NCBI RefSeq assembly: GCF_001054325.1
Contig: NZ_JVVM01000006.1
Span: 62,001-126,000 of the forward strand
Length of the DNA stretch: 64,000 nucleotides
Reading direction: 5' to 3'
From: Corynebacterium vitaeruminis
Lineage (GTDB): Bacteria > Actinomycetota > Actinomycetes > Mycobacteriales > Mycobacteriaceae
Numbering within the stretch: position 1 is the first letter of the stretch; the number at the start of each line of letters is the position of its first letter. The notes below the pieces were generated by a model. It saw nothing but the letters and a program-made list of their open reading frames with translations, searched no databases and had not been told where the DNA came from. The translations under genes were made by a program, and so were the position numbers. Shown here piece after piece: positions 20,462-29,148 of this stretch.

Positions 20462-22066
20462 CTATGGCCGTCGCCAAGCGCGACCGTCGCGCTCGAGCAT
20501 GTGGTCAGCGGAGGACGGCCCCCACGAACCTGCGGGGTATCCCTCGGGGCGACCACGCTTGGCCCAGTACTCGATAATGGGGTCAAGAATCTTCCAGGAC
20601 AGCTCGACTTCCTCGTTGGTGGGGAAGAGGCTGGCTTCGTCGAGAAGCGCATCCAGAATTAGGCGCTCGTAAGCCTCTGGGGACTGCTCGGTAAACACCT
20701 CGGAGTAGGAGAAGTCCATGTTGACATCGCGTACCTCCATAGCCGAGCCCGGCACCTTCGAACCGAAGCGCATGAGCACGCCCTCGTCTGGCTGGACTCG
20801 AATGACCATGGCGTTCTGGCCGAGAGCGGCAGTCATTGTCTCTGCAAAGGGCAGATGAGGTGCGGACTTGAAAACCAGCGCAATCTCAGTGACGCGACGG
20901 CCGAGGCGCTTGCCGGTGCGCAGGTAGAAAGGGACACCGGCCCAACGACGAGAATTGATCTGGAGCGTACAGGCGGCGTAGGTCTCGGTCGTGGACTCGG
21001 GGTCGAATCCTTCCTCGTCGCGCAGCCCCGGCACAAAGTTGCTGCCCTGCCAATCCGCGGTGTACTGGCCACGTGCGGTGTATTTCGAAAACGGACGCAC
21101 CGGCTCGACAGCGCGGAGAATCTTGATTTTCTCCGCCTGTAACTCCTCCGGGGTAAAGGCGATGGGCTCCTCCATTGCCACCAGCGCCAGGAGCTGGAGT
21201 AGGTGGTTCTGGATCACGTCACGAGCCGCACCGATACCGTCGTAGTAGCCGGCGCGACCGCCCAGACCGATGTCCTCAGCCATGGTGATCTGAACGTGGT
21301 CAATGTAGTGAGAATTCCACATCGGATCGAACAACTGGTTGGCAAAACGCATGGCCAAAATGTTCTGGACGGTTTCTTTGCCCAGGTAGTGGTCGATGCG
21401 GAACACAGCGTCTTCTGGGAACACCGAGTTCACAATCCGGTTGAGTTCCTGGGCCGAAGCCAGGTCGTGGCCGAATGGCTTCTCAATAATCACACGACGC
21501 CAATAATCCTCGCCCGACTGCGCCAGCCCCGACCGATCGAGCTGATGACAGACATCGGGGAAGTTAGCCGGCGGAATGGACAGGTAGTAGGCCCAGTTGC
21601 CGGCGGTGCCGCGGGAGCGATCGAGCTCCTCAAGTTGCGCGGCCAGGCGATCGAAGGCCTCGTCATCGGTGAAGGTACCGGTAACAAAGTGAATGCCCTC
21701 AGCCAGACGCTGCCAGACACTCTCACGGAAGTCTGTGCGGGCGCCCTGTTCCACGGCGGTGCGCACATAATCCTCAAAGTCCTGTTTGGACCATTCGCGA
21801 CGACCATAGCCAACTAACGCGAAGGAGGCAGGTAGCAGACCGCGGTTGGCCAGGTCATAAATGGCAGGCAGCAGTTTCTTCCGGGCGAGATCGCCCGTCA
21901 CTCCGAAAATCACCATTCCACCCGGGCCCGCGATACGCGGCAGGCGTTTATCCTGCGGGTCACGCAGCGGGTTGATGTATCCGTGGTGGTTGGTGCTGCC
22001 ATCTCCGTTGTGCGGAGAGCTGGCAGTAGGGGAGTTCGGATCGTTGCGTTGCAGAGAATCACTCAC
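20462..22066 (-). CDS. zwf: Glucose-6-phosphate 1-dehydrogenase
   Basis: 534 residues with a GTG start at 22066. The N-terminal nucleotide-binding motif is VIFGVTGDLARKKLLPAIYDL, and the active-site signature RIDHYLGKETVQN is intact. It oxidises glucose 6-phosphate to 6-phosphogluconolactone and makes NADPH. In C. glutamicum zwf directly follows tal in one operon; here 2.1 kb of plus-strand genes separate them, so zwf must rely on a promoter in the 134-bp divergent region with the GntR gene. Confidence 0.95.
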   Translation of the reverse strand: MSDSLQRNDPNSPTASSPHNGDGSTNHHGYINPLRDPQDKRLPRIAGPGGMVIFGVTGDLARKKLLPAIYDLANRGLLPASFALVGYGRREWSKQDFEDYVRTAVEQGARTDFRESVWQRLAEGIHFVTGTFTDDEAFDRLAAQLEELDRSRGTAGNWAYYLSIPPANFPDVCHQLDRSGLAQSGEDYWRRVIIEKPFGHDLASAQELNRIVNSVFPEDAVFRIDHYLGKETVQNILAMRFANQLFDPMWNSHYIDHVQITMAEDIGLGGRAGYYDGIGAARDVIQNHLLQLLALVAMEEPIAFTPEELQAEKIKILRAVEPVRPFSKYTARGQYTADWQGSNFVPGLRDEEGFDPESTTETYAACTLQINSRRWAGVPFYLRTGKRLGRRVTEIALVFKSAPHLPFAETMTAALGQNAMVIRVQPDEGVLMRFGSKVPGSAMEVRDVNMDFSYSEVFTEQSPEAYERLILDALLDEASLFPTNEEVELSWKILDPIIEYWAKRGRPEGYPAGSWGPSSADHMLERDGRAWRRP

Positions 22067-22096
22067 GGTTTACATAATGTCATATCGAGAAAAGTC

Positions 22097-22122
22097 CGGT
22101 GGAATCGTTTCCGATTCCTCCG
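22097..22122. other. Inverted repeat in the zwf/gntR divergent region
   Basis: CGGTGGAATCG (22097-22107) and CGATTCCTCCG (22112-22122) form an 11-bp stem with one T-T mismatch and a 4-nt loop. It lies 30-55 nt upstream of the zwf start, so it may be an operator or fold in the zwf leader. Confidence 0.45.
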
Positions 22123-22124
22123 AT

Positions 22125-22150
22125 GGGGCCTTGACGGGCCCCTTTCTTCT
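22125..22150 (+). terminator. Small GC-rich hairpin followed by a pyrimidine tract
   Basis: GGGGCC (22125-22130) pairs with GGCCCC (22137-22142) and is followed by TTTCTTCT. On the plus strand it looks like a weak terminator placed before the GntR gene; it could insulate the inserted module from antisense transcription out of zwf. Confidence 0.35.
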
Positions 22151-22168
22151 GCTTTAGGTTTATGACAT

Positions 22169-22188
22169 AGGTGGTATACCCGTACACC
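22169..22188 (+). promoter_or_regulatory. Candidate autoregulatory operator of the GntR gene
   Basis: The stretch contains the palindrome GGTATACC within a larger GGTG...CACC inverted arrangement just before the ribosome binding site of the GntR/YtrA-type gene. Such regulators usually bind their own promoter. The assignment is inference; no experimental motif was matched. Confidence 0.3.
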
Positions 22189-22200
22189 ATGGAGGTGGAT

Positions 22201-22563
22201 ATGCAGGCGAAGGAGGCGGACCCTCGGCCCATCTACGTCCAGATCGCTGAGGATCTGAAATCAATGATTCTGTCCGGGGAGCTCGCGGCTGAGAATCGCG
22301 CCCCTTCAACCAAAGAACTCTCGGAGTTCTATCAGGTCAACCCAACCACGGCTGCCAAGGCCATGACGGAACTGTCGATGGTGGGGCTCGTGGAGAAGAA
22401 AAGAGGACTCGGCATGTTTGTCACCCCAGGCGCCCGTGAGCGCATTCGCGCTGAGCGTCGTGAAGCGTTCCAGCGCACCTACATCGAGCCGTTAAAAGCG
22501 GAGGCCGACATCCTCGGTCTTACGCTCCACGACATCATCGCCATGCTGGAGGATGAGAAATGA
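22201..22563 (+). CDS. GntR-family transcriptional regulator, YtrA subfamily
   Basis: 120 residues from ATG 22201, preceded by GGAGGT at 22191-22196; earlier in-frame ATG/GTG codons would put the ribosome binding site inside the coding part. The N-terminal winged helix is clear (PIYVQIAEDLKSMILSGEL; STKELSEFYQVNPTTAAKAMTEL; GLGMFVTPGA). The short C-terminal part lacks a ligand-binding domain, as in YtrA regulators that control adjacent ABC exporters. It overlaps the downstream ATPase gene by 4 nt (ATGA). With the next two genes it forms a separate plus-strand module inside the pentose phosphate cluster. Confidence 0.85.
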   Translation: MQAKEADPRPIYVQIAEDLKSMILSGELAAENRAPSTKELSEFYQVNPTTAAKAMTELSMVGLVEKKRGLGMFVTPGARERIRAERREAFQRTYIEPLKAEADILGLTLHDIIAMLEDEK

Positions 22564-23279
22564 GTATCTACGGCGTGATCGGCCCCAACGGTGCCGGCAA
22601 GACCTACTACCTGCATACCCTCGCGCAGATTCCTACGGCTGCCCTGGCGAAGGCAGCACCCGACACCCAGATCTTCGGCGCCACCCCGCGCGAATATTTC
22701 CACATCTTGCGCACGGGCTGGGATCAGCTCGATGTGTCCCACGCGGAGTCCCTCCTAGATTTCCCCGCCGACACACCCATCAAGCAACTCAGCCTGGGCC
22801 AGCGCCAACTGCTCATCGCTGCGGCCGCCCTCGCATCGGGCAAGGATGCATTGCTTTTCGACGAACCCTTCAACGGCCTCGATGTCGAGCACCGCACCAT
22901 GTTGCGCCGCATGCTTATCGACGCCGCCGAATCGGCCGACATTGTGGTCACGTCGCAGCACTCCCAGGATCTCGCAGACCTGGTGGACACCTTGATCGTC
23001 ATGCACAAGCAGGATGCGTACGGACCCTATGACGTCGATAAGCTGCGCACTACCCATCCTGTGCTGCGCGGCTCTGCGGACCTCGTGACGCAGGTGGCCG
23101 GCTCGGTGCTCGCTAAGAAAACCCTCGGCGAGCGCTGCGAGGCGATCCTGGCTGCAGCGCTCAGCCCGTCGACCGTCGCGCATGCCCGCGCCCTCGGTGT
23201 TGAGGTGAGCTACCTCGACCCCGCGGCCCTCATCGACCTCGCTAGCACCTCCGCCTACATCGAAAGGAGCAAGAAATGA
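22560..23279 (+). CDS. ABC transporter ATP-binding protein
   Basis: 239 residues. Walker A is GPNGAGKT (about residues 8-15), the signature is LSLGQRQLL and Walker B is ALLFDEPFNGLD; a His switch lies in VTSQHSQD. It lacks the strand normally found before Walker A, so it is shorter than typical family members, as in YtrB-like exporters. It is coupled at both ends by 4-nt overlaps to the GntR gene and the membrane gene. Substrate unknown; related modules handle peptide antibiotics or cell-wall stress. Confidence 0.85.
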   Translation: MSIYGVIGPNGAGKTYYLHTLAQIPTAALAKAAPDTQIFGATPREYFHILRTGWDQLDVSHAESLLDFPADTPIKQLSLGQRQLLIAAAALASGKDALLFDEPFNGLDVEHRTMLRRMLIDAAESADIVVTSQHSQDLADLVDTLIVMHKQDAYGPYDVDKLRTTHPVLRGSADLVTQVAGSVLAKKTLGERCEAILAAALSPSTVAHARALGVEVSYLDPAALIDLASTSAYIERSKK

Positions 23280-23995
23280 GCACCGGGGCTTTCATCGCAA
23301 CCAACAAGAAAACCTTCTTCGGCGTCGCCGGAGTGGCCATCCTGTACTCGGCTTTCGGGCGCATGCTCATGGGCAGCGGCACCGGCAACACCCTGCTGGG
23401 CATCATCGCGCTGGGCATCCTCTTCCTCATCACCGCCCAGCGCTCGGTCACCCTGCGCGACTACGGCGTGCGCACCGCCCGCTGGGTGCGCTCCGCAATC
23501 ATCGCAATCTTGGGAACATCGCTGGTGGCTACCGCCTTCATCGTCGCGGCGATGGTCACCGAACAGAATAAGTCCGGTTACTACCGGGGATTCGATAGCT
23601 TCATTGTCACCTCCGGACCGGCCCTGTTCCCGGACACCAACGGGGCGATGTACATGATCGAAGACTCCGGCCAGAACTACACCACAATCCTGCTCACCGC
23701 CCTGTGCGTCTTCTTGAGCTTCCTCATGGCCACCGTGGCGGGCACCGCGATTGGCACCGTCGTCGGCGCGAAGGGCGCTCGCGCGGGGTCGATCACTATC
23801 GGCCTGGCACTGGTCGCACTCTTCCTCTTCAGCTTTCTGCTGGACGCGACCGACTCCATCCCGGGAGCCCCCTGGCCAGCTGTGCCGATCTTCGCCTCGC
23901 TCATCACCGTGGTTTCCGCGGTCGTGATGGCCTGGGCCTTAAAGGAAGACAAACGCCCACTGCCCGACGTGCGCCCCGCCTTCGCCGAGGCCTGA
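23276..23995 (+). CDS. Putative ABC transporter membrane subunit
   Basis: 239 residues with about six hydrophobic segments (near 13-30, 35-50, 72-96, 138-165, 173-192 and 205-222). No permease signature was recognised, but it starts with a 4-nt overlap on the ATPase gene, so it is very probably the membrane partner. It has no homologue I can name. Codons end strongly in C/G, slightly more than in neighbouring genes by eye. A strong terminator follows 5 nt later. Confidence 0.7.
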   Translation: MSTGAFIATNKKTFFGVAGVAILYSAFGRMLMGSGTGNTLLGIIALGILFLITAQRSVTLRDYGVRTARWVRSAIIAILGTSLVATAFIVAAMVTEQNKSGYYRGFDSFIVTSGPALFPDTNGAMYMIEDSGQNYTTILLTALCVFLSFLMATVAGTAIGTVVGAKGARAGSITIGLALVALFLFSFLLDATDSIPGAPWPAVPIFASLITVVSAVVMAWALKEDKRPLPDVRPAFAEA

Positions 23996-24000
23996 CAGCC

Positions 24001-24028
24001 AAAAAGCTCCCCCGCGGGGGAGCTTTTT
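24001..24028 (+). terminator. Strong terminator after the ABC module
   Basis: A perfect 28-bp palindrome of A5-GCTCCCCC...GGGGGAGC-T5 form, beginning 6 nt after the permease stop. It ends the inserted module and may also act on the minus strand toward tal. Confidence 0.9.
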
Positions 24029-24032
24029 GTGC

Positions 24033-24060
24033 GCAGCTTACGGGCTGCAGCTTACGGGCC
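24033..24060 (+). repeat. Two 14-bp direct repeats next to dispersed repeat copy A
   Basis: GCAGCTTACGGGCT (24033-24046) is followed at once by GCAGCTTACGGGCC (24047-24060). Each ends in CGGGC, the first bases of the 93-bp dispersed repeat that starts at 24070, so this looks like degenerate extra heads of that repeat. Confidence 0.6.
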
Positions 24061-24069
24061 GAAAAAACA

Positions 24070-24162
24070 CGGGCTGCAAATGTGAAACTGTGCAAGTTTA
24101 TGACACTTTCAGGCTATTTTTCGGACCATTTCTGCCATAAGCGCAGTCAGTAACTCGCATCG
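24070..24162 (+). repeat. Dispersed 93-bp repeat, copy A
   Basis: Starts CGGGCTGCAAATGTGAAAC and ends AGTCAGTAACTCGCATCG. By hand alignment it matches copy B (28901-28993) without gaps at about 84 of 93 positions. It lies 42 nt beyond the ABC-module terminator, in the convergent gap before the 3' end of tal. Not coding; no transposase or target duplication seen. Confidence 0.85.
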
Positions 24163-24221
24163 CTCATCGATCCGCTGGCGCCAGCCATAAACGCGGCCGC
24201 TACCAACAGGCAGCTAGATAA

Positions 24222-25346
24222 TCAGCAGGGTTCGTGCAGCTGCTCCATGCGCTGTGCAATAGACACGAGCAGGGACTGCCAGGAATCCACAAACTTCTCC
24301 ACGCCCTCGCGCTCCAGGACAGCGAAGACATCGTCCAGGTCGATACCAATCTCGCTGAGCTGGGTCATAACGGCATTGGCTGCTTCACCCTGACCGCTGA
24401 CGGCATCACGAACCTCGCCCTCAAAGCCCGCGGCAGCACGCAGCGTCTTCTCCGGCATGGTGTTTACAGTCTGCGGGGCAGCCAGCTCAGTGACGTAGAG
24501 AGTATCCGGGTAAGCCGGGTTCTTCACACCGGTGGAAGCCCACAGCAGGCGCTGCGGCTTAGCGCCGGCATTCTCCAACTGCGCCCAACGGATATTCTGC
24601 GAGGAGAAGGTCTCTTCGAACTTAGCGTAAGCGGCGCGGGCGTTGGCCAGACCAGCCTTACCACGCAAAGCCAAGGCCTCTTCCGAGCCAATCTTTTCCA
24701 GGCGAGCATCAATCTCGGTGTCAACACGAGAGACGAACAGTGAAGCAACTGAGTGAACCGAATCCAGGTCCACGCCATTGTCCTTTGCACGCTCGATTCC
24801 CTCGACGAAAGCATCGATAACCTGCAGGTAACGTTCCACCGAGAAAATCAAAGTGACGTTCACGGAAATACCCTCGGCCAGGGCCTGAGTGACAGCAGGT
24901 AGGGAAGCATCGGTCGCCGGAATCTTAATCATCGCGTTGCGCTTGCCGACGCGTTCCCAGAGCTCACGGGCCTGCGCAATCGTGGCCTCGTAGTTGTCGG
25001 CGTAACGAGGATCGACCTCGATAGAAACACGGCCATCGACACCGTCGGTATCCTCAGCCACACCGGCGAAGAGGTCACAGGCATCGCGGACATCGTCGAT
25101 AGCCATGGCGAACACAGCATCTGACGGGTTCGCGCGCTCAGCGGTGAGCTGCGCCAGCTGAGAGTCATAGTCCTCACCAGCGGTCATCGCCGAAGAGAAG
25201 ATAGCCGGGTTAGTGGTGACACCAACCACCCGCAGTTCATCGATGAGGTTCTTCAAATCGCCCGAGGTGAGACGCTGGCGCGAAAGATCGTCGAGCCACG
25301 CCGAGGTTCCTACCTTGGCGAGTGCTTCCATCGTGGTGTTTCCCAT
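24222..25346 (-). CDS. tal: Transaldolase
   Basis: 374 residues, the actinobacterial long form. Motifs: GTSAWLDDLSRQRL, GVTTNPAIFSSAM, VSIEVDPR and MIKIPAT containing the Schiff-base lysine; LLWASTGVKNP in the C-terminal half. It moves a dihydroxyacetone unit between sugar phosphates in the non-oxidative pentose phosphate pathway. An internal ATG five codons downstream is an alternative start. The gene follows tkt by 170 bp on the same strand. Its 3' end faces the plus-strand ABC module. Confidence 0.95.
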   Translation of the reverse strand: MGNTTMEALAKVGTSAWLDDLSRQRLTSGDLKNLIDELRVVGVTTNPAIFSSAMTAGEDYDSQLAQLTAERANPSDAVFAMAIDDVRDACDLFAGVAEDTDGVDGRVSIEVDPRYADNYEATIAQARELWERVGKRNAMIKIPATDASLPAVTQALAEGISVNVTLIFSVERYLQVIDAFVEGIERAKDNGVDLDSVHSVASLFVSRVDTEIDARLEKIGSEEALALRGKAGLANARAAYAKFEETFSSQNIRWAQLENAGAKPQRLLWASTGVKNPAYPDTLYVTELAAPQTVNTMPEKTLRAAAGFEGEVRDAVSGQGEAANAVMTQLSEIGIDLDDVFAVLEREGVEKFVDSWQSLLVSIAQRMEQLHEPC

Positions 25347-25516
25347 AGTGTTTAACGCCTTTCTGTCTAAACCGCTTCGTTGTCTAAAGACTTCTCTAAA
25401 AATTATCCGTCTTTAAACTACTGTGCGACACAAACAATACTGGCGCCACCGGAGCGCCGGTACGGTTTCTACAAATCCCGTCCCGACATCAGCCGATAGC
25501 GCCAGGTTGAACAAAC

Positions 25517-27616
25517 TTACTTAGCAGCCTCGATGGACTCCTTGGCGGCATCGACAACAGCCTCTGCGGTGATGCCGAACTTCTCAAACAGCTCCTTGTA
25601 CGGAGCCGATGCACCGAAGTGCTCCAGGGAGACAGCACGACCAGCGTCGCCCAGGTGGCGGTACCACGGCATAGCAATACCAGCCTCAACCGAGACGCGA
25701 GCGCGGACGGCCTTTGGCAGGACCTGCTCGCGGTAGGCCTCGTCCTGCTGCTCGAACCAGTCGAGACACGGAACGGAGACAACGCGGGCGCTGACGCCTT
25801 CCTCAGCTAGCTTCTCAGCGGCCTCGACAGCTAGGTGAACCTCCGAGCCGGTACCCATGAGAATGACGTCCGGGGTCTCCTTGGCACCGTCGACAAGCAC
25901 GTATGCACCACGACGGACACCCTCGGCGGCCTTTTCCTTCGTGCCTTCCAGAACCGGAACGTTCTGGCGGGTCAGAGCCAGAGCCTTCGGGCCTGCCTCA
26001 CCTTCGAGAACAGCGGCCCAAGCCTGAGCGGTCTCATTAGCATCAGCCGGACGGACGGTGGACACACCCGGGATAGCGCGCAGTGAAGCCAGCTGTTCAA
26101 TAGGCTGGTGCGTCGGGCCGTCCTCGCCCAGACCAATGGAGTCGTGGGTCCAGACATAAATGGGGGAGATGCCCATCAGCGATGCCAGGCGGACAGCCGG
26201 ACGCATGTAGTCCGAGAAGATGAGGAAGGTGCCGCCGTACGGACGGGTGCCACCGTGGAGCAGAATGCCGTTGAGAATTGAGCCCATGGCGTGCTCACGA
26301 ATACCGAAGTGCAGGTTACGGCCATACGGATCGGTGGTCCAGGTTCCGGTGGTGATGGACTTCGGGCCGAAGGACGGCTCACCCTTCAGGACAGTGTTGT
26401 TGGAGCCAGCCAGGTCGGCCGAGCCACCCCACAGCTCCGGCAGGGCCTTACCCAATGCCTGCAGCGCAGCCTCGGAAGCCTTGCGGGTTGCAACGCCCTT
26501 CTCATCCGGCTCCCACGTCGGCAGCTCAGCGTCGAAGCCCTCCGGCAGCTCACCAGCGGTCAGACGATCCAGCAGAGCCTTGCGCTCCGGGTTGGCCGCA
26601 GCCCACTCGTCGAACTTGACCTGCCACTGCGCATGAGCCTCAGCACCGCGCTCAACCAGCTTGCGGGTGTGCTCAATCACCTCGTCAGCGACGTCAAAGC
26701 TCTTATCGGTATCGAAGCCGAGAGCTTCCTTAATGCCGACAATCTCCTCACCACCAAGAGCAGCACCGTGCGAAGCACCGGTGTTCATCTTGGTCGGAGC
26801 CGGGTAAGCAATCACAGTGCGAACGCGAATGAAGGTCGGACGCTCCGTGTCCTTCTTGGCTTCTTCAACGGCAGCCTCGAGTGCTGCGACGTCCTCGCCG
26901 CCGTCGACCTCAATGACCTGCCAGCCGTAAGCACGGTAGCGGTCCGCCACATTCTCGGTGAAAGCAATAGTGGTGTCGTCCTCGATGGAGATGCCGTTGT
27001 CATCCCAGAAGACAATCAGGTTGCCCAGCTGCTGCGTACCGGCCAGCGAGCAAGCCTCAGCAGTGACACCCTCCTGTACGTCACCATCAGAAGCAATGAC
27101 GTAGACGTAGTGATCGAACGGGGACTCACCCGGAGCAGCTTCCGGGTCGAACAGCCCACGTTCCCGTCGTGAAGCCATGGCAAAACCGACAGCCGAAGCC
27201 AGACCCTGCCCCAGCGGACCAGTGGTGATTTCCACGCCGTCAGTGTGGCCGTACTCCGGGTGACCCGGAGTGAGCGCGTCCCACGTACGCAGCGCCTTCA
27301 GGTCACCGAGCTCCAGGCCGAAACCGCCGAGGTAGAGCTGGACATACTGCGTCAGAGAGGTGTGACCACAGGAGAGAATGAAACGGTCACGGCCGATCCA
27401 ATTCGTATCCTTCGGGTCATGGCGCATAACGCGCTGGTAGAGAGAGTAAGCCAGCGGTGCGAGGCTCATAGCAGTGCCCGGGTGGCCCGAACCTGCTTTT
27501 TCCACGGCGTCGGCTGCCAGCACACGAGCCGTATCTACGGCCTTCGTGTCCAAGTCAGACCAGTCCGAGGGGTAGTTGCGAACAACCCGTGCTTCATGCT
27601 CAGTCGACAGTGTCAC
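25517..27616 (-). CDS. tkt: Transketolase
   Basis: 699 residues, GTG start at 27616 with AGGAG about 8 nt upstream. Thiamine-diphosphate-binding features are present: GSGHPGTAMSLAPLAY, the GDG-type motif DGDVQEGVTAEA with NLIVFWDDN, and the C-terminal HDSIGLGEDGPTHQPIEQL. It transfers two-carbon units in the pentose phosphate pathway. It is the first gene of the tkt-tal ... zwf-opcA-pgl series and is divergent from ctaB. Confidence 0.96.
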   Translation of the reverse strand: MTLSTEHEARVVRNYPSDWSDLDTKAVDTARVLAADAVEKAGSGHPGTAMSLAPLAYSLYQRVMRHDPKDTNWIGRDRFILSCGHTSLTQYVQLYLGGFGLELGDLKALRTWDALTPGHPEYGHTDGVEITTGPLGQGLASAVGFAMASRRERGLFDPEAAPGESPFDHYVYVIASDGDVQEGVTAEACSLAGTQQLGNLIVFWDDNGISIEDDTTIAFTENVADRYRAYGWQVIEVDGGEDVAALEAAVEEAKKDTERPTFIRVRTVIAYPAPTKMNTGASHGAALGGEEIVGIKEALGFDTDKSFDVADEVIEHTRKLVERGAEAHAQWQVKFDEWAAANPERKALLDRLTAGELPEGFDAELPTWEPDEKGVATRKASEAALQALGKALPELWGGSADLAGSNNTVLKGEPSFGPKSITTGTWTTDPYGRNLHFGIREHAMGSILNGILLHGGTRPYGGTFLIFSDYMRPAVRLASLMGISPIYVWTHDSIGLGEDGPTHQPIEQLASLRAIPGVSTVRPADANETAQAWAAVLEGEAGPKALALTRQNVPVLEGTKEKAAEGVRRGAYVLVDGAKETPDVILMGTGSEVHLAVEAAEKLAEEGVSARVVSVPCLDWFEQQDEAYREQVLPKAVRARVSVEAGIAMPWYRHLGDAGRAVSLEHFGASAPYKELFEKFGITAEAVVDAAKESIEAAK

Positions 27617-27682
27617 GTAAATGACTCCTAGTATCCAAATGGATTAGTAAAGATCTCTTCCATACTAACTAGGAATACGTGC

Positions 27683-27700
27683 GCCCGGTTTAAACCGGGC
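27683..27700. promoter_or_regulatory. Perfect 18-bp palindrome upstream of tkt
   Basis: GCCCGGTTTAAACCGGGC sits 67 nt before the tkt start in the 264-bp tkt/ctaB divergent region. It could be an operator or a leader hairpin of tkt. No known regulator motif was matched. Confidence 0.5.
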
Positions 27701-27880
27701 CGAATAGGCGAGAGGTTAACTCATAGAGGACGCGCCGCACGTGCTTTACGACGGTCATTGTTGGAACCGTTATGATTATCGGTAAACTGATTGCCTACCC
27801 CTCATTTTTATTTTGCGGAAAAACTCGTCGGGAACTTTTTGACCGTTACATCCGACTATTAGTATTCGGGGGGATTGTTT

Positions 27881-28822
27881 ATGGCGCGTGAAAGGGACAT
27901 TGCTTTGTTGGAAACAGTCAAGGCGTATATTGCACTGACTAAGCCAAGAATTATTGAGCTCCTGCTCGTCGCGGCCATTCCCGCAATGCTTCAGGCTGAT
28001 CGCGGTCATGTACACGTTGGACTGATTCTTCTCACCCTGTTCGGTGGTTGGATGGGTGCAGCGGCAGCGCACACCTTCAACATGGTCATGGATTACGACA
28101 TTGACCAGAAGATGCGCCGCACTCGTCGACGCCCGCTCGCGCGCAACCAGGTTAGCCGTCGCGCGGCAGCGATTTTCGGCACCATCTTGATGATTGCGTC
28201 GTTCCTCTGGCTGTGGCTGCTATGTAACTCGCTGCTGGCCGCCGTTTTCATTCTGATTACGATTGCGTTCTACATCTTCGTCTACACGTTGTGGCTGAAG
28301 CGCCGAACTGATCAGAACGTAATCTGGGGTGGCGCTGCGGGTTGTATGCCGGTGATGGTTGGCTGGGCCGTCATCACTGACAACAACCCGGAGATTACGG
28401 GGCTCGCTCACTGGTGGCAGGCATTCATCCTGTTTCTGCTCATCTTCTTCTGGACTCCGCCGCACACCTGGGCGCTGGGGCTTCGCTACAAGGAGGATTA
28501 CAAGGCCGCTGGCGTGCCGATGATGCCAGTGGTCAAGCCGGCAATCGTCGTTTCCAAGCGCATTATTTACTACACCGCTGCAACCGTGATTACCACTCTG
28601 CTATTGGTTCCGTACGCTGGTTGGATTTATCTGATTGGCGCGGTTGGCGCCGGTGCCTGGTTCCTGTGGGGCGCCATTGACCTGCACCGTCACGTTAAGA
28701 CCGGTGGCAAGATTAAACCGATGAAGCTGTTCTTCATGTCGAACAACTACTTGTCCATCGTGTGCGTAGCGCTTTCCCTGGATGCTGTACTCGGACTACA
28801 GACAGTTTCGAGCATGTTTTAG
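27881..28822 (+). CDS. ctaB: Protohaem IX farnesyltransferase (haem O synthase)
   Basis: 313 residues from ATG 27881, with GGGGGGA at about 27868-27874; a TTG two codons earlier is in frame but worse placed. UbiA-family prenyltransferase with about nine membrane segments. The first aspartate motif is [12 protein letters not shown] followed by RTRRRPLA; the second region is at [16 protein letters not shown]. It attaches farnesyl to protohaem to give haem O for cytochrome aa3 oxidase. It faces ctaA, which makes the next step, across a convergent gap. Confidence 0.94.
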   Translation: MARERDIALLETVKAYIALTKPRIIELLLVAAIPAMLQADRGHVHVGLILLTLFGGWMGAAAAHTFNMVMDYDIDQKMRRTRRRPLARNQVSRRAAAIFGTILMIASFLWLWLLCNSLLAAVFILITIAFYIFVYTLWLKRRTDQNVIWGGAAGCMPVMVGWAVITDNNPEITGLAHWWQAFILFLLIFFWTPPHTWALGLRYKEDYKAAGVPMMPVVKPAIVVSKRIIYYTAATVITTLLLVPYAGWIYLIGAVGAGAWFLWGAIDLHRHVKTGGKIKPMKLFFMSNNYLSIVCVALSLDAVLGLQTVSSMF

Positions 28823-28851
28823 GGGTAGCTACTAAGCTCCTATAAACGTTT

Positions 28852-28888
28852 AAAGAGGCCGTTCCCAATGACGAGGAGGGCCTCTTTT
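28852..28888 (+). terminator. ctaB terminator
   Basis: AAAGAGGCC (28852-28860) pairs with GGCCTCTTT (28879-28887) over an 18-nt loop, followed by one more T. Confidence 0.75.
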
Positions 28889-28900
28889 GGTGTGTGCAAA

Positions 28901-28993
28901 CGGGCTGCAAATGTGAAACTGTGCGAGTTTGTGACACTTTCAGGCCATTTTTCGGGACATTTTTGTCATAAACGCAGTCAGTAACTCGGATCG
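28901..28993 (+). repeat. Dispersed 93-bp repeat, copy B
   Basis: Ungapped match to copy A (about 84/93) and to the reverse complement of copy C (about 80/93), counted by hand. It starts 12 nt after the ctaB terminator stem, with the same CGGGCTGCA head facing the terminator as in the other copies. Confidence 0.85.
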
Positions 28994-29015
28994 ATAGGTG
29001 GGCAGACCGCCCCTT

Positions 29016-29051
29016 GCACCGCCCGCGCAGCCCGCACCGCCCGCGCAGCCC
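29016..29051 (+). repeat. Two perfect 18-bp direct repeats
   Basis: The unit GCACCGCCCGCGCAGCCC occurs twice in tandem (29016-29033 and 29034-29051), 22 bp beyond dispersed repeat copy B. No coding role seen. Confidence 0.8.
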
Positions 29052-29106
29052 CACTAGCCACTGGGAAAATGCACGTCCGAGCGCACGAAGCCGAGCAGAC
29101 AGCAAA

Positions 29107-29148
29107 ACCGCCTAAACACGCGGAAATCAAAGTGCGTGTTTAGGCGGT
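29107..29148 (-). terminator. ctaA terminator
   Basis: A perfect 15-bp stem pairs 29107-29121 with 29134-29148 over a 12-nt loop; on the minus strand it is followed by TTTTGC. It lies about 75 nt beyond the ctaA stop. Confidence 0.85.

Noticed and set aside
26291..27172. Plus-strand frame of 293 codons opposite tkt
   Set aside because: Shadow of tkt; no promoter, ribosome binding site or domain.
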